A DNA stretch of 29,024 nt from Comamonadaceae bacterium (GCA_947374535.1 CANCCJ010000027.1:1-29024); one strand, 5' to 3'; counted from the stretch's first letter, positions 1-8,640 are shown. The notes: a model not told the origin generated them from the letters alone. Translations and numbers: made by a program.

Positions 1-504
1 GTCACCTTCAAAGTGTGGGGCATCATGGCCGCCACGGCCGTGGCCATCGCTGCGACCTTGCTGCAAATTGGCTACCTCTGGCGCAAGAATGGTTTTGTAG
101 AGCCCATGCAATGGGTGAGCTTGGGCGTCATCGTGGTGTTTGGCGGTGCAACTTTGCTCACCCAAGATGAAACTTTCATCAAATGGAAACCCACTGTCTT
201 GTATTGGCTCATGGGCGCTGCCTTGCTGGGCGGGTACTACGTGTTCAAACGTAACTTCCTCAAACAGCTCATGGGCGCACAAGTGGAGTTGCCTGAGCAG
301 GCTTGGGGTGTGTTGCTGCACAGCTGGGCCTGTTTCTTCGCGGTCATGGGCTGCATCAACCTTTGGGTGGCGAACAACTACGACACCGACACTTGGGTGA
401 GCTTCAAACTCTTTGGCGGCTTAGGCCTGATGTTGGTGTTTGTGGTGGCCCAAGGCGTCTACATGAGTCGCTTTATCAAAGAGCAACCAGAGGACCAAGC
501 GTGA
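1..504 (+). CDS. yciB: YciB/septation protein A family inner-membrane protein (5'-truncated by window edge)
   Basis: The frame is open from base 1 and ends with TGA at 502-504, so only the first residues (about 16 by comparison with E. coli YciB) are missing. The GTG at 13 is an internal codon, not a start. The visible 167 residues carry several hydrophobic membrane segments and the family blocks VVFGGATLL, then FIKWKPTV, WACFFAVMG and NLWVANNYDTDTW, lining up with the E. coli protein along its length. YciB is an inner-membrane protein linked to cell-envelope integrity and septation; its biochemical role is not settled. It is the first visible gene of a yciB-bolA-ppiC run and its stop overlaps the likely GTG start of bolA. 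Family assignment is firm; the function is only as well known as the family. Confidence 0.92.
   Translation, partial: VTFKVWGIMAATAVAIAATLLQIGYLWRKNGFVEPMQWVSLGVIVVFGGATLLTQDETFIKWKPTVLYWLMGAALLGGYYVFKRNFLKQLMGAQVELPEQAWGVLLHSWACFFAVMGCINLWVANNYDTDTWVSFKLFGGLGLMLVFVVAQGVYMSRFIKEQPEDQA
489..494 (+). promoter_or_regulatory. Shine-Dalgarno AGAGGA that decides the bolA start
   Basis: AGAGGA lies inside the last codons of yciB, six bases before GTG 501 and twelve before ATG 507. The spacing favours GTG 501, which overlaps the yciB stop (GTGA) and suggests translational coupling. Confidence 0.5.
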
Positions 505-770
505 ATATGAATGCACAGGCCCTGACACAACGATTACAAGAACGCTTAAATCCTGTTTTTGTTGAAGTTTTAGATGAAAGTGCAGCGCACGCAGGACACG
601 TCGGCGCCAACGACAGCGGCTTTGGCACACACTTTCGCGTTCGCATTCAAAGCGAGATCTTTACAGGCCAATCACGCGTTGCACGCCATCGCCTTGTGTA
701 TGATGCATTGCAAGAATATATCGATCAAGGCTTGCATGCCTTGGCGATTGAAGTCCTAGAAAACAATTGA
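501..770 (+). CDS. bolA: BolA family protein
   Basis: Encodes 89 residues from GTG 501, or 87 from ATG 507. It is a short BolA-fold protein: the block DESAAHAGH near residues 25-33, the FTGQSRVARHRLVYDAL stretch near residues 54-70, and the terminal LHALAI segment match the family. It lacks the C-terminal tail of E. coli BolA. BolA-type proteins partner monothiol glutaredoxins in iron-sulfur cluster handling and some act as transcription regulators; which applies here cannot be read from sequence. GTG 501 is chosen for its Shine-Dalgarno spacing and its GTGA overlap with yciB. The next gene, ppiC, starts eight bases after the stop, so the three genes probably share one transcript. Confidence 0.9.
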   Translation: MNMNAQALTQRLQERLNPVFVEVLDESAAHAGHVGANDSGFGTHFRVRIQSEIFTGQSRVARHRLVYDALQEYIDQGLHALAIEVLENN

Positions 771-778
771 GACCTGAT

Positions 779-1561
779 ATGAACAACAAAATGATTTGGA
801 CCGCCGTTGCAGCCGCTGCGTTCACTTGCTTGAGCATCAGCGCTTCTGCGCAAAACATCGCCATCGTCAACGGCAAGGCCGTGCCTACTAGTCGTGCTGA
901 CGCACTCAAGCAGCAAGTTGCTCGATCTGGCCGCCCGATTACCCCTGAGGTCGAAGCCCAAATTAAAGATGAAGTCATCGCCCGCGAAATCTTCATGCAA
1001 GAAGCCCAAAAGCGCGGCTTGGATGCCACCGAAGATTACAAAGCGCAAATCGAGTTGGCGCGTCAAACCATTCTGATTCGCGAGTTGTTCGCTGATTACC
1101 AAAAAACAGCCGCTGTGACCGATGCTGACGTACAAGCTGAATACGACAAATTCGTGGCAGCCAATGGCGGCAAAGAGTACCGTGCTCGTCACATCTTGGT
1201 GGAAACCAAAGAGCAAGCAGAAGCCATCCTCGCTAGCCTGAAAAAAGGCGGCAAGTTTGAAGAGATCGCCAAAAAGCAATCCAAAGATCCAGGCTCAGGT
1301 GCGAATGGTGGTGACCTCGATTGGGCTGCGCCTGGCAACTACGTGAAAGAATTCTCAGAAGCCATGGTTGCTCTGAAAAAAGGCGAAGTGTCTGCGCCTG
1401 TGCAAAGCCAGTTTGGTTTTCACATCATTCGCTTGGACGATGTGCGCGAAGCCCAGCTGCCTAAGCTCGAAGAGGTGAAACCACAAATCTCCCAACAGCT
1501 GCAACAACAACGCATGGCTGCTTTCCAACAAGAAATGCGCGCCAAGGCCAAGGTCGAGTAA
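779..1561 (+). CDS. Periplasmic parvulin-type peptidyl-prolyl cis-trans isomerase (PpiC/SurA-like)
   Basis: 260 residues. The N-terminus is a good Sec signal peptide: MNNK, a hydrophobic core to about residue 20, then SASA/Q with likely cleavage near residue 24. An N-terminal helical chaperone-like region (about 25-125) is followed by a parvulin rotamase domain (about 133-224) with RARHILVETKEQA, the SKDPGSGANGGDLDW block and FGFHIIRLDD. The tail is glutamine-rich and probably helical. Expected role: isomerising X-Pro bonds and assisting folding of exported proteins in the periplasm. ATG 779 is chosen over an in-frame TTG at 767 that overlaps the bolA stop, because 779 leaves a compact signal peptide; ATG 791 is a shorter alternative. 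It is the last gene before the terminator at 1584. Confidence 0.93.
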   Translation: MNNKMIWTAVAAAAFTCLSISASAQNIAIVNGKAVPTSRADALKQQVARSGRPITPEVEAQIKDEVIAREIFMQEAQKRGLDATEDYKAQIELARQTILIRELFADYQKTAAVTDADVQAEYDKFVAANGGKEYRARHILVETKEQAEAILASLKKGGKFEEIAKKQSKDPGSGANGGDLDWAAPGNYVKEFSEAMVALKKGEVSAPVQSQFGFHIIRLDDVREAQLPKLEEVKPQISQQLQQQRMAAFQQEMRAKAKVE

Positions 1562-1583
1562 TTTCACCCTGCGCTCAGCACAC

Positions 1584-1610
1584 AGCGGCCTTAGGGCCGC
1601 TTTTGTTTTT
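1584..1610 (+). terminator. Intrinsic terminator of the yciB-bolA-ppiC operon
   Basis: AGCGGCC, loop TTAG, GGCCGCT forms a perfect 7-bp G+C-rich stem followed by TTTGTTTTT. It sits 22 bases after the ppiC stop and just before the rlhA promoter. Confidence 0.9.
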
Positions 1611-1613
1611 CTA

Positions 1614-1619
1614 GATAAT
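1614..1619 (+). promoter_or_regulatory. Putative -10 element of rlhA (GATAAT, leaderless arrangement)
   Basis: GATAAT differs from TATAAT at one position and ends exactly seven bases before the rlhA ATG at 1627, so transcription would be expected to begin at or within a few bases of the start codon. No Shine-Dalgarno sequence precedes the ATG. The -35 position falls inside the upstream terminator hairpin and is a poor match. The same GATAAT-N7-ATG pattern occurs before map and dapC. Confidence 0.5.
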
Positions 1620-1626
1620 TCAGCAC

Positions 1627-3318
1627 ATGTCATTGCTTAACCACCAAATTGAACTGCTTGCCCCCGCGCGTGATGCCGACATTGGCATTGCCGCCCTTCA
1701 CCACGGCGCAGACGCGGTGTACATCGGCGCCCCTGCCTTTGGTGCGCGAGCCAGTGCCACCAACACGCTGCAAGACATTGAGCGCTTGTGCAAAGAGGCG
1801 CATCGCTTCAACAGCAAAATTTTCATCACCCTCAACACGATTCTGCGTGACGACGAGCTAGAAGCCGCTCGAAAAATGGCGTGGGACGTCTATCACGCGG
1901 GAGCCGACGTGCTGATCGTGCAAGACATGGGCTTGCTGGAAGTTGACTTGCCACCCATCCAGCTGCACGCCAGCACGCAGACTGACATTCGCACGCCTGA
2001 GAAAGCGCGCTTCATGCAAGACGTCGGCTTCTCGCAAATAGTGTTGGCGCGCGAGCTGACCCTGCCGCAAATCAAAGCCATCCATGACGTGCTCGATGCC
2101 GAGCGCTGCAAGCTCGAATTCTTTGTACACGGTGCTTTGTGCGTCGCCTACAGCGGCCAGTGCTTCATCAGCCATGCCCACACAGGCCGAAGCGCCAACC
2201 GCGGCGATTGCAGCCAAGCATGCCGCTTGCCCTACCACGTCACTGACGCACAAGGTCGCTTCATCGCGCATGACAAGCACGTGCTCTCGATGAAAGACAA
2301 CAACCAAAGCGAGAACCTTGCGGCTTTGGTGGATGCTGGTGTGCGCAGCTTCAAAATCGAAGGCCGCTACAAAGACATGGCCTATGTGAAAAACATCACG
2401 GGCCACTACCGCGTGTTGATTGACGAGCTGATCGAAGCACGCCAATACTCAGCGGATCCAGAGCGTCCGCCACTTGGCCGCGCATCCAGCGGCAACACCA
2501 CGCTGTACTTCACACCCAACCCAGAACAAAACTTCAACCGCGAATTCACCGACTACTTTGTGCAAGGTCGCAAAGAGGACATCGGCGCGTTTGACTCGCC
2601 CAAGAACCCCGGCATCGTGTTGGGCGAAGTCATGGGCACAGGTCCCAACTGGTTAGAAGTGCAACCCTATGACAAAGCCGCTGTGCTGCACAACGGCGAT
2701 GGTCTGTGCTACTACGACCTACAAAAAGAACTGGTGGGCGTGGCCATCAACCGAGCTGAAGCGACCACCAAAAAAGGCGTGTGGCGCTTGTTTCCCAAAG
2801 ACCCGATGGAAGGCTTTCGCGATTTACGCGCTGGCATGGTCATCAACCGCAACCGCGATATGGACTGGGTGCGTGGGCTGGAGAAAACATCAAGCGAACG
2901 CCGCATGGGCGCCTGGGTTGAGTTTGCAGAAACGCCGCAAGGCTTTGTGCTCAAGCTCACCGACGAGGACGGCCACTCCGCCAGCGCCACCCTCACCTGC
3001 CCAAAAGAACGCGCCAATGACGCGGTGCGCAACGACGCCAGCCTGCGCGAGCATCTGAGCAAATTTGGCGCAACCGCGTTTGAAGTGCTCAACTTGCAAA
3101 TCAACCTCAGCCAGCCTTGGTTTGTGCCGGCCTCGTCGCTCAATGTCTTGCGCCGTGATGCGTTGGCACAGTTGGAACAAGCGCGCTTCAACGCGTATGC
3201 CCGCCCCCAACGTGCCGCACCCGTGGAGCCACCCGTGAGCTACCCCGAAGACGCGCTCACTTACCTCGCCAACGTCTACAACCAAAAGCCCACGACTTCT
3301 ACGCCAAACACGGCGTGA
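1627..3318 (+). CDS. rlhA: U32-family RlhA (23S rRNA C2501 hydroxylation), main part of a frameshifted gene
   Basis: 563 residues as read. It opens with a U32-type barrel start (LLAPARDADIGIAALHHGADAVYIG). The U32 signature is present at residues 164-182: E164, G169, C172, G177, C179, S182. A further pair C195-x3-C199 follows, resembling the cysteine set that binds an Fe-S cluster in related U32 proteins (inference). E. coli RlhA (YdcP) is needed for hydroxylation of 23S rRNA C2501 and is about 650 residues. Here the frame ends early: after K554 the protein departs from the family (PTTSTPNTA, stop 3316-3318), while the overlapping frame continues with the expected C-terminus to 3635. Rejoining at K554 gives 669 residues, the normal length. 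This is either a one-base loss (mutation or sequencing/assembly error) or, less likely, -1 ribosomal frameshifting. The gene is a separate transcription unit after the ppiC terminator. Confidence 0.9.
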   Translation: MSLLNHQIELLAPARDADIGIAALHHGADAVYIGAPAFGARASATNTLQDIERLCKEAHRFNSKIFITLNTILRDDELEAARKMAWDVYHAGADVLIVQDMGLLEVDLPPIQLHASTQTDIRTPEKARFMQDVGFSQIVLARELTLPQIKAIHDVLDAERCKLEFFVHGALCVAYSGQCFISHAHTGRSANRGDCSQACRLPYHVTDAQGRFIAHDKHVLSMKDNNQSENLAALVDAGVRSFKIEGRYKDMAYVKNITGHYRVLIDELIEARQYSADPERPPLGRASSGNTTLYFTPNPEQNFNREFTDYFVQGRKEDIGAFDSPKNPGIVLGEVMGTGPNWLEVQPYDKAAVLHNGDGLCYYDLQKELVGVAINRAEATTKKGVWRLFPKDPMEGFRDLRAGMVINRNRDMDWVRGLEKTSSERRMGAWVEFAETPQGFVLKLTDEDGHSASATLTCPKERANDAVRNDASLREHLSKFGATAFEVLNLQINLSQPWFVPASSLNVLRRDALAQLEQARFNAYARPQRAAPVEPPVSYPEDALTYLANVYNQKPTTSTPNTA

Positions 3319-3635
3319 AAGTGATTGAGGCCGCTTACGAAAGCCACGAAGAGTTGGGCGAAGCCAGCCTGATGATCACCAAGCACTGTGTGCGCTTCAG
3401 CATGAGCTTGTGCCCCAAGCAAGCCAAGGGCGTCACAGGCGTGCAAGGCACGGTGAAGGCTGAGCCGTTGATGCTGATCAACGGCAGCGAAAAGCTCACC
3501 CTACGTTTTGATTGCAAACCTTGCGAAATGCATGTGGTGGGTAGGATGAAAAAATCGGTGTTGAATCAACGCGTCAAAGAGATGGCTGAGTCGCCCATGA
3601 CGTTTTACAAAACGCGCCCCGTAAAAATAAATTAA
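3315..3635 (+). CDS. rlhA: C-terminal part of RlhA, out of frame with the preceding segment
   Basis: This frame encodes the missing C-terminus of the U32 protein. It includes [19 protein letters not shown] and [16 protein letters not shown], blocks found at the end of E. coli RlhA/YdcP. Family-like residues (AHDFYAKHG) are already readable in this frame from 3288, upstream of the nominal GTG at 3315, so it is a continuation and not an independent gene. Four cysteines (C25, C33, C67, C70 counted from GTG 3315) form an HC-x7-C and C-x2-C pattern that could be a second metal site (inference). The GTG overlaps the upstream TGA (GTGA), which could permit re-initiation, but there is no Shine-Dalgarno sequence at useful spacing. 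The stop TAA at 3633-3635 overlaps the convergent purL stop in a shared TTAA. Confidence 0.85.
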   Translation: MKVIEAAYESHEELGEASLMITKHCVRFSMSLCPKQAKGVTGVQGTVKAEPLMLINGSEKLTLRFDCKPCEMHVVGRMKKSVLNQRVKEMAESPMTFYKTRPVKIN

Positions 3636-6600
3636 CCCACCCACTTGCGCGCATTGCGCCACATCTGCATCCAAGGGCTGAACGCATCCCCGCCGCCAGA
3701 GGCAGCCAGGTCGGTCCAGCTCATTTGGACGTTGCGGAACACGCGCTCAGGGTGCGGCATCATGGCGGTGAAGCGTCCGTCTGCCGTGGTGACGGAGGTC
3801 AAACCACCAGCACTGCCGTTGGGGTTGAGCGGATAGGCTTCAGTGGCAGCACCGTGGTTGTCTACAAAGCGCATGGCGGGCAAGGCTTTGGCGGCGTTGC
3901 CGCGTTGGCTGAAGTTAGCAAAGCCTTCGCCGTGGGCCACAGCAATGGGCATGCGCAGACCAGCCATGCCTGCAAAGAACAGAGAAGGAGACGCCAACAC
4001 TTCCACCATGCTCAGTCGCGCTTCAAAGCGCTCGCTCTGGTTGGTGGTAAAGCGTGGCCAGTGTTCAGCGCCGGGAATGATGTCGGCCAACTCGGCAAAC
4101 ATTTGGCAGCCGTTACACACGCCCAAACCGAAGGTGTCGGAGCGGGCAAAGAACTGCTGCATCTGCTCAGACAACACAGGGTTGAAGGTGATGCTGCGCG
4201 CCCAGCCAATGCCAGCGCCCAAGGTGTCGCCGTAGCTAAAACCGCCGCAAGCCACCAAGCCTTTGAAGTCTTGCAGCTTGGCGCGGCCTGTTTGCAGGTC
4301 GGTCATGTGCACGTCATAGGCATCGAAACCGGCTTCGGCAAAGGCGTAGGCCATCTCAACGTGTGAGTTGACGCCCTGCTCGCGCAGCACGGCCACTTTG
4401 GGTTTGGCTGCCACGTTGATGAAGGGGGCGGCCACGTTGTCGCGAACTGTGTCGTGAAAGCTTGCTGGCAAATGCACATGCATGCCGGGGTCGGCGGGGT
4501 TGCCTACGCTGGCGTGTTCGGCATCGGCGCAGGCGGGGTTGTCGCGCTGTTGGCAAATCTTCCAGCTCACGCTGTCCCACACTTGGTGCAGATCGGCCAG
4601 CTTGGCCACAAACACTTCTTTGGTGTCGCGCCACACGCTGATCTCGCCTTTGCCTCTCTCCATGGTCGATGACTGTGGGCGTGTTTTGCCCACAAAGTGG
4701 CTGTGCTTCGAAAGGCCATGCTCCCGCAGGGTTTGCATCACCTCGTTGCGCTCAGACGTACGCACTTGCAACACCACGCCCAGCTCTTCGTTGAACAAGG
4801 CTTGGAGCGTCAGCTCTTCACGACGGGCGCTGACTTGGCTTGCCCAGTTTTTGGTGTCGCCGTACTCAGCGCGGCTGTCATGAATGCCGTCCCCCTCGGT
4901 GATGAGCATGTCCACATTCAGCGCCACACCCACTTGGCCCGCAAACGCCATTTCGCAGACTGCGGCCATCAGGCCACCGTCGCTTCGGTCGTGGTACGCC
5001 AAGATCTTGCCTTGCGCACGCAGGGCGTTCACCACGTTCACGAGTTTGATCAAGTCTTGCGCGTCGTCGAGGTCTGGCACTTGGTCGCCTGCTTGGTTGA
5101 GCACTTGACCCAAGATGCTGCCGGCCATGCGGCGCTTGCCCTCACCCAACTGCACCAACACCAAAGTGGTGTCGTCGGTGTTGTTGAGTTGCGGCGTGAG
5201 CGTGCCGCGCACATCGGGGATGGACGCAAACGCGCTGATGATCAAACTCACAGGCGAAGTAACTTTTTTGGTCTCACCGCCTTCGGTCCATTGCGTGCGC
5301 ATGGACAAACTGTCTTTACCCACGGGAATGGAAATGCCCAATGCGGGGCACAGCTCCAAGCCCACGGCTTTGACGGTGTCGAACAACGCAGCGTCTTCAC
5401 CTGCTTCACCGCAAGCCGCCATCCAGTTGGCGCTGAGCTTGACGCGGGGCAATTCAAACGGCGCAGCCAGCAAGTTGGTGATGGCTTCGGCCACGGCCAT
5501 GCGGCCAGAAGCGGGCGCGTCGAGTGATGCGAGCGGTGTGCGCTCACCCATACTCATGGCCTCACCGGCGAAGCTTTGGTAGTCGGCCAAGGTCACGGCC
5601 ACGTCGGCCACAGGCACTTGCCATGGGCCCACCATTTGGTCGCGGTGCGTGAGGCCACCCACGGCACGGTCGCCAATCGTGATGAGGAAGCGTTTGCTGG
5701 CCACCGTGGGGTGGCTCAGTACGTTGATGACGGCTTCTTGCAAGCTCACGCCGGTCAGGTCCATCGGCGCGCTATTGCGTTCTACGCGCTTCACATCGCG
5801 GTGCATCTTGGGTGGTTTGCCCAGCAGCACGTTCATGGGCATATCAACGGCTGCCTCTGCACTCGTACCTGCATGGTGAGCCAGCGCCGCATCTTGATTG
5901 GCAACGGTCAGGTGGCGTTCTTCAGTCGCCACACCCACCACAGCAAACGGGCAACGCTCGCGCTCGCAGAAGGCTTTGAATTGTTCTAAGGACTCTGGCG
6001 CAATCGCCATCACGTAGCGCTCTTGGCTTTCGTTCGACCAAATTTCTTTGGGCGCCAAGCCTGATTCTTCCAGCGGCACGGCGCGTAAATCAAAGCGTGC
6101 ACCACGTCCTGCGTCGTTGGTCAGCTCTGGAAAAGCGTTGGACAAACCGCCTGCACCCACGTCATGAATCGCCAAGATGGGGTTGGCCTTGCCTTGCGCC
6201 CAGCAATGGTTGATCACTTCTTGCGCACGTCGCTCAATTTCGGGGTTGCCGCGTTGCACTGAATCAAAGTCCAGCTCGGCCGCGTTGGTGCCGCTGGCCA
6301 TCGAACTGGCTGCGCTGCCGCCCATGCCAATTCGCATGCCGGGACCGCCCAGTTGGATCAACAAGCTGCCTGCGGGGAACTCAATCTTTTTGGTTTGTTC
6401 GCTGTCAATCACGCCCAAGCCACCCGCAATCATGATGGGCTTGTGATAGCCGCGTGTCACGCCTGCCACGTCTTGCTCATACTCGCGGAAGTAGCCGGTC
6501 AAATTGGGACGGCCAAACTCGTTGTTGAACGCCGCGCCACCCAGTGGGCCTTCGGTCATGATTTGCAAAGGGCTGGCCATGTGGGATGGGCGACCCAGTT

Positions 6601-7663
6601 GGCTGCCCCACAGCTTAGACACCGTGAAGCCCGACATGCCGGCCTTGGGCTTGGAGCCACGGCCTGTGGCGCCCTCGTCGCGAATCTCACCGCCATTGCC
6701 CGTAGATGCGCCGGGGTAAGGCGAAATAGCGGTGGGGTGGTTGTGGGTTTCGACCTTCATCAACACATGGTTGGTGGCGGCCACTTTGTCGTATTGAGGC
6801 AGGTCTTTGCCATTGTTGGTGGCGATGAAGCGCTCGACTTGGTGGCCTTCCATGATGGAGGCGTTGTCCGAATAAGCCACCACTGTGTAATGCGGGCTGG
6901 TTTTTTCAGTGTGGCGAATCATGCCAAACAGGCTGTGCGATTGCGCTTCGCCATCAATGGTGAATTCGGCATTGAAAATTTTGTGGCGGCAGTGCTCGCT
7001 GTTAGCTTGCGCGAACATCATCAGCTCCACATCGGTGGGATTGCGCTTGAGTTGCGTGAATGCTTTCACCAAATACGCAATTTCATCTTCGGCCAAGGCC
7101 AAGCCCCAGCGCTTGTTGGCGTCGTGCAAAGCGGCCTCGCCACCTTGGAGAACATCCACCTGCTCCATCGGTGCAGCGTGCAGTTCGGTGAACAAGCCCA
7201 GCGCCTCGTCGCGTGTGCGCATGACCGACTCGGTCATGCGGTCGTGTAAGACATCGGCCACGGCCAGCAGTTGTTCGGATGAGAGCGTGGCTTTGCTCAG
7301 CAAACCGTCTTTGAGTTGAATGTGGAACTCTGTGATGCGCTCGATACGTTTGAGCTGCAAACCGCAGTTGTGCGCAATGTCGGTCGCCTTAGAGGCCCAA
7401 GGCGACACCGTGCCAAAGCGTGGCGTCACCACAAGCAACGTGCCTGCAGGGGCTGCATGTGCGGGCTCGCCGTAGGTGAGCAAAGCGGCCAGTGTTTGCT
7501 GCTGAGCCGCGTCTAGCGTGGCCTCAGTCGCAGCCAAATGCACAAAGCGAGCGCTTAAGCCTTGGATTTGCGGGGAGATTGCCGCCAAACGGGGCAAGAG
7601 CTGTTGAACACGGAAATCGCTGAGGGCGTTGCCGCCTTCGAAAATGCTGATGTGCAGAGACAC
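3632..7663 (-). CDS. purL: Phosphoribosylformylglycinamidine synthase (FGAM synthase, large one-chain type)
   Basis: 1343 residues, the normal size for the proteobacterial single-chain enzyme. It converts FGAR, glutamine and ATP to FGAM in step four of purine synthesis in the cytosol. The N-terminal domain ([16 protein letters not shown], then [23 protein letters not shown]) matches E. coli PurL. It is followed by the tandem AIRS-like synthetase halves, including [19 protein letters not shown] and [18 protein letters not shown]. The C-terminal class-I glutamine amidotransferase domain starts near residue 1105 ([16 protein letters not shown]) and has the nucleophile C1183 in [10 protein letters not shown] and the H1304/E1306 pair in MMPHPERVF. 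The GTG start at 7663 follows AAGG at a six-base gap. It is divergent from map and convergent with rlhA. No damage seen. Confidence 0.98.
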   Translation of the reverse strand: MSLHISIFEGGNALSDFRVQQLLPRLAAISPQIQGLSARFVHLAATEATLDAAQQQTLAALLTYGEPAHAAPAGTLLVVTPRFGTVSPWASKATDIAHNCGLQLKRIERITEFHIQLKDGLLSKATLSSEQLLAVADVLHDRMTESVMRTRDEALGLFTELHAAPMEQVDVLQGGEAALHDANKRWGLALAEDEIAYLVKAFTQLKRNPTDVELMMFAQANSEHCRHKIFNAEFTIDGEAQSHSLFGMIRHTEKTSPHYTVVAYSDNASIMEGHQVERFIATNNGKDLPQYDKVAATNHVLMKVETHNHPTAISPYPGASTGNGGEIRDEGATGRGSKPKAGMSGFTVSKLWGSQLGRPSHMASPLQIMTEGPLGGAAFNNEFGRPNLTGYFREYEQDVAGVTRGYHKPIMIAGGLGVIDSEQTKKIEFPAGSLLIQLGGPGMRIGMGGSAASSMASGTNAAELDFDSVQRGNPEIERRAQEVINHCWAQGKANPILAIHDVGAGGLSNAFPELTNDAGRGARFDLRAVPLEESGLAPKEIWSNESQERYVMAIAPESLEQFKAFCERERCPFAVVGVATEERHLTVANQDAALAHHAGTSAEAAVDMPMNVLLGKPPKMHRDVKRVERNSAPMDLTGVSLQEAVINVLSHPTVASKRFLITIGDRAVGGLTHRDQMVGPWQVPVADVAVTLADYQSFAGEAMSMGERTPLASLDAPASGRMAVAEAITNLLAAPFELPRVKLSANWMAACGEAGEDAALFDTVKAVGLELCPALGISIPVGKDSLSMRTQWTEGGETKKVTSPVSLIISAFASIPDVRGTLTPQLNNTDDTTLVLVQLGEGKRRMAGSILGQVLNQAGDQVPDLDDAQDLIKLVNVVNALRAQGKILAYHDRSDGGLMAAVCEMAFAGQVGVALNVDMLITEGDGIHDSRAEYGDTKNWASQVSARREELTLQALFNEELGVVLQVRTSERNEVMQTLREHGLSKHSHFVGKTRPQSSTMERGKGEISVWRDTKEVFVAKLADLHQVWDSVSWKICQQRDNPACADAEHASVGNPADPGMHVHLPASFHDTVRDNVAAPFINVAAKPKVAVLREQGVNSHVEMAYAFAEAGFDAYDVHMTDLQTGRAKLQDFKGLVACGGFSYGDTLGAGIGWARSITFNPVLSEQMQQFFARSDTFGLGVCNGCQMFAELADIIPGAEHWPRFTTNQSERFEARLSMVEVLASPSLFFAGMAGLRMPIAVAHGEGFANFSQRGNAAKALPAMRFVDNHGAATEAYPLNPNGSAGGLTSVTTADGRFTAMMPHPERVFRNVQMSWTDLAASGGGDAFSPWMQMWRNARKWVG

Positions 7664-7802
7664 GGAGGGCCTTGAGAAAAAGACGGAAATCGAATCGAGC
7701 CGGGCCGCTGAATGGGGCTGGTCGGCAAAGACGAGATTTTACGTGTCGCTACAAGGGGTTTTGTACACAATTGACTGCGTAAAGCAGGTGTTTTATTGCG
7801 GA

Positions 7803-7811
7803 TGGGATAAT
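7803..7811 (+). promoter_or_regulatory. Extended -10 promoter element of map-glnD (leaderless arrangement)
   Basis: TGGGATAAT fits the extended -10 form TGnTATAAT with one mismatch and ends seven bases before the map ATG at 7819, so A7816 or A7819 would be the natural first transcribed base. No Shine-Dalgarno sequence precedes map. A TTGACT at 7771-7776 is 29 bases upstream, too far to serve this -10. The 155-bp gap between divergent purL and map must also hold the purL promoter; a TAAAAT on the minus strand (7741-7736) is a weak candidate for it. Confidence 0.55.
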
Positions 7812-7818
7812 TACGACC

Positions 7819-8631
7819 ATGACCATCTCCATCAAAGACGCCCAAGGCGCACAAGGCATGCGTATCGCGGGCAAACTGGCCTCCGAAGTTCTCGACTTCA
7901 TCACCCCGCACGTCGTGCCCGGCGTGACGACCAATCAGCTCGACAAGCTGTGCTACGACTACATCACCGAAGTTCAAAAGGCCATTCCTGCGCCACTGAA
8001 CTACGACCCCTCGGGCAACAACCCCTACCCCAAGTCCATCTGCACGTCGATCAACCATCAGGTGTGCCACGGCATTCCAAACGACAAGCCGCTGAAAAAA
8101 GGCGACACGGTCAACATCGATATCACCGTCATCAAGGACGGTTGGCATGGCGACACCAGCCGCATGTTCTCGGTGGGCGATGTGTCGATTGCGGCCAAAC
8201 GTTTGTCCAAGTTGACGTATGAAGCCATGTGGCACGGCATCGTCAAGGTCAAGCCCGGCGCACGTTTGGGCGACATTGGCTTTGCAATTCAACGCTTTGC
8301 TGAGAGCCACGGTTTCTCCGTGGTGCGAGAGTTTTGTGGCCACGGCATTGGTCAGGTATTCCACGAAGAGCCACAGGTGCTGCATTACGGCAAGCCCGGC
8401 ACGGGCGAGACGCTGCAAGCGGGCATGACCTTCACCATCGAGCCCATGATCAACGCGGGCAAAAAAGACATCAAAGAATTGGGCGACGGCTGGACCATCG
8501 TCACACGCGACCACTCGTTGTCGGCCCAGTGGGAACACACCATCCTCGTGACCGAAACCGGCTACGAAGTGTTGACGCTGTCTGACGGCAGCCCCGAGCT
8601 ACCCGGCTTTGTGACCACAACCTGCTGTTAA
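7819..8631 (+). CDS. map: Type I methionine aminopeptidase
   Basis: 270 residues, the usual size for bacterial type I enzymes. It removes the N-terminal methionine from new proteins in the cytosol after deformylation (def is also in this window). The pita-bread fold has all five metal ligands in place: D101 and D112 (NIDITVIKDGWHGDTS), H175 (GHGIGQVFHEEP), E208 (FTIEPM) and E239 (QWEHT), plus the active-site H84 (QVCHGIP). The start at 7819 gives the typical N-terminus MTISIKDAQG. There is no Shine-Dalgarno sequence and a promoter -10 lies immediately upstream, so the message may be leaderless. It is followed nine bases after its stop by glnD, the same order as in E. coli. Confidence 0.98.
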   Translation: MTISIKDAQGAQGMRIAGKLASEVLDFITPHVVPGVTTNQLDKLCYDYITEVQKAIPAPLNYDPSGNNPYPKSICTSINHQVCHGIPNDKPLKKGDTVNIDITVIKDGWHGDTSRMFSVGDVSIAAKRLSKLTYEAMWHGIVKVKPGARLGDIGFAIQRFAESHGFSVVREFCGHGIGQVFHEEPQVLHYGKPGTGETLQAGMTFTIEPMINAGKKDIKELGDGWTIVTRDHSLSAQWEHTILVTETGYEVLTLSDGSPELPGFVTTTCC

Positions 8632-8640
8632 GCATCCGCG

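Noticed and set aside
303..506. Upstream extension of the bolA frame into yciB
   Set aside because: The extension encodes out-of-frame yciB sequence with no BolA similarity; the Shine-Dalgarno sequence and overlap place the start at 501.
767..778. TTG start for ppiC overlapping the bolA stop
   Set aside because: It adds only MRPD before a better ATG that already begins a compact signal peptide.
3282..3288. Programmed -1 frameshift heptamer in rlhA
   Set aside because: CCAAAAG does not fit X XXY YYZ and no stimulatory hairpin or pseudoknot is obvious just downstream; a lost base is simpler, so slippage is only a secondary option.
6353..7249. 298-aa plus-strand open frame inside purL
   Set aside because: Antisense to conserved PurL blocks including the [10 protein letters not shown] region; no independent start signal or domain.
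7771..7799. TTGACT with TATTGC as a classical map promoter
   Set aside because: The -35 is good but the -10 at 17-bp spacing matches only three of six positions; the extended -10 at 7803-7811 is stronger, so this is kept only as an alternative.
7555..8538. Long minus-strand open frame (327 aa) spanning the purL-map divergent gap and the start of map
   Set aside because: It lies opposite map and overlaps the start of purL, both of which have intact family motifs; the translation has no recognisable domain and looks like an antisense reading of a codon-biased gene.
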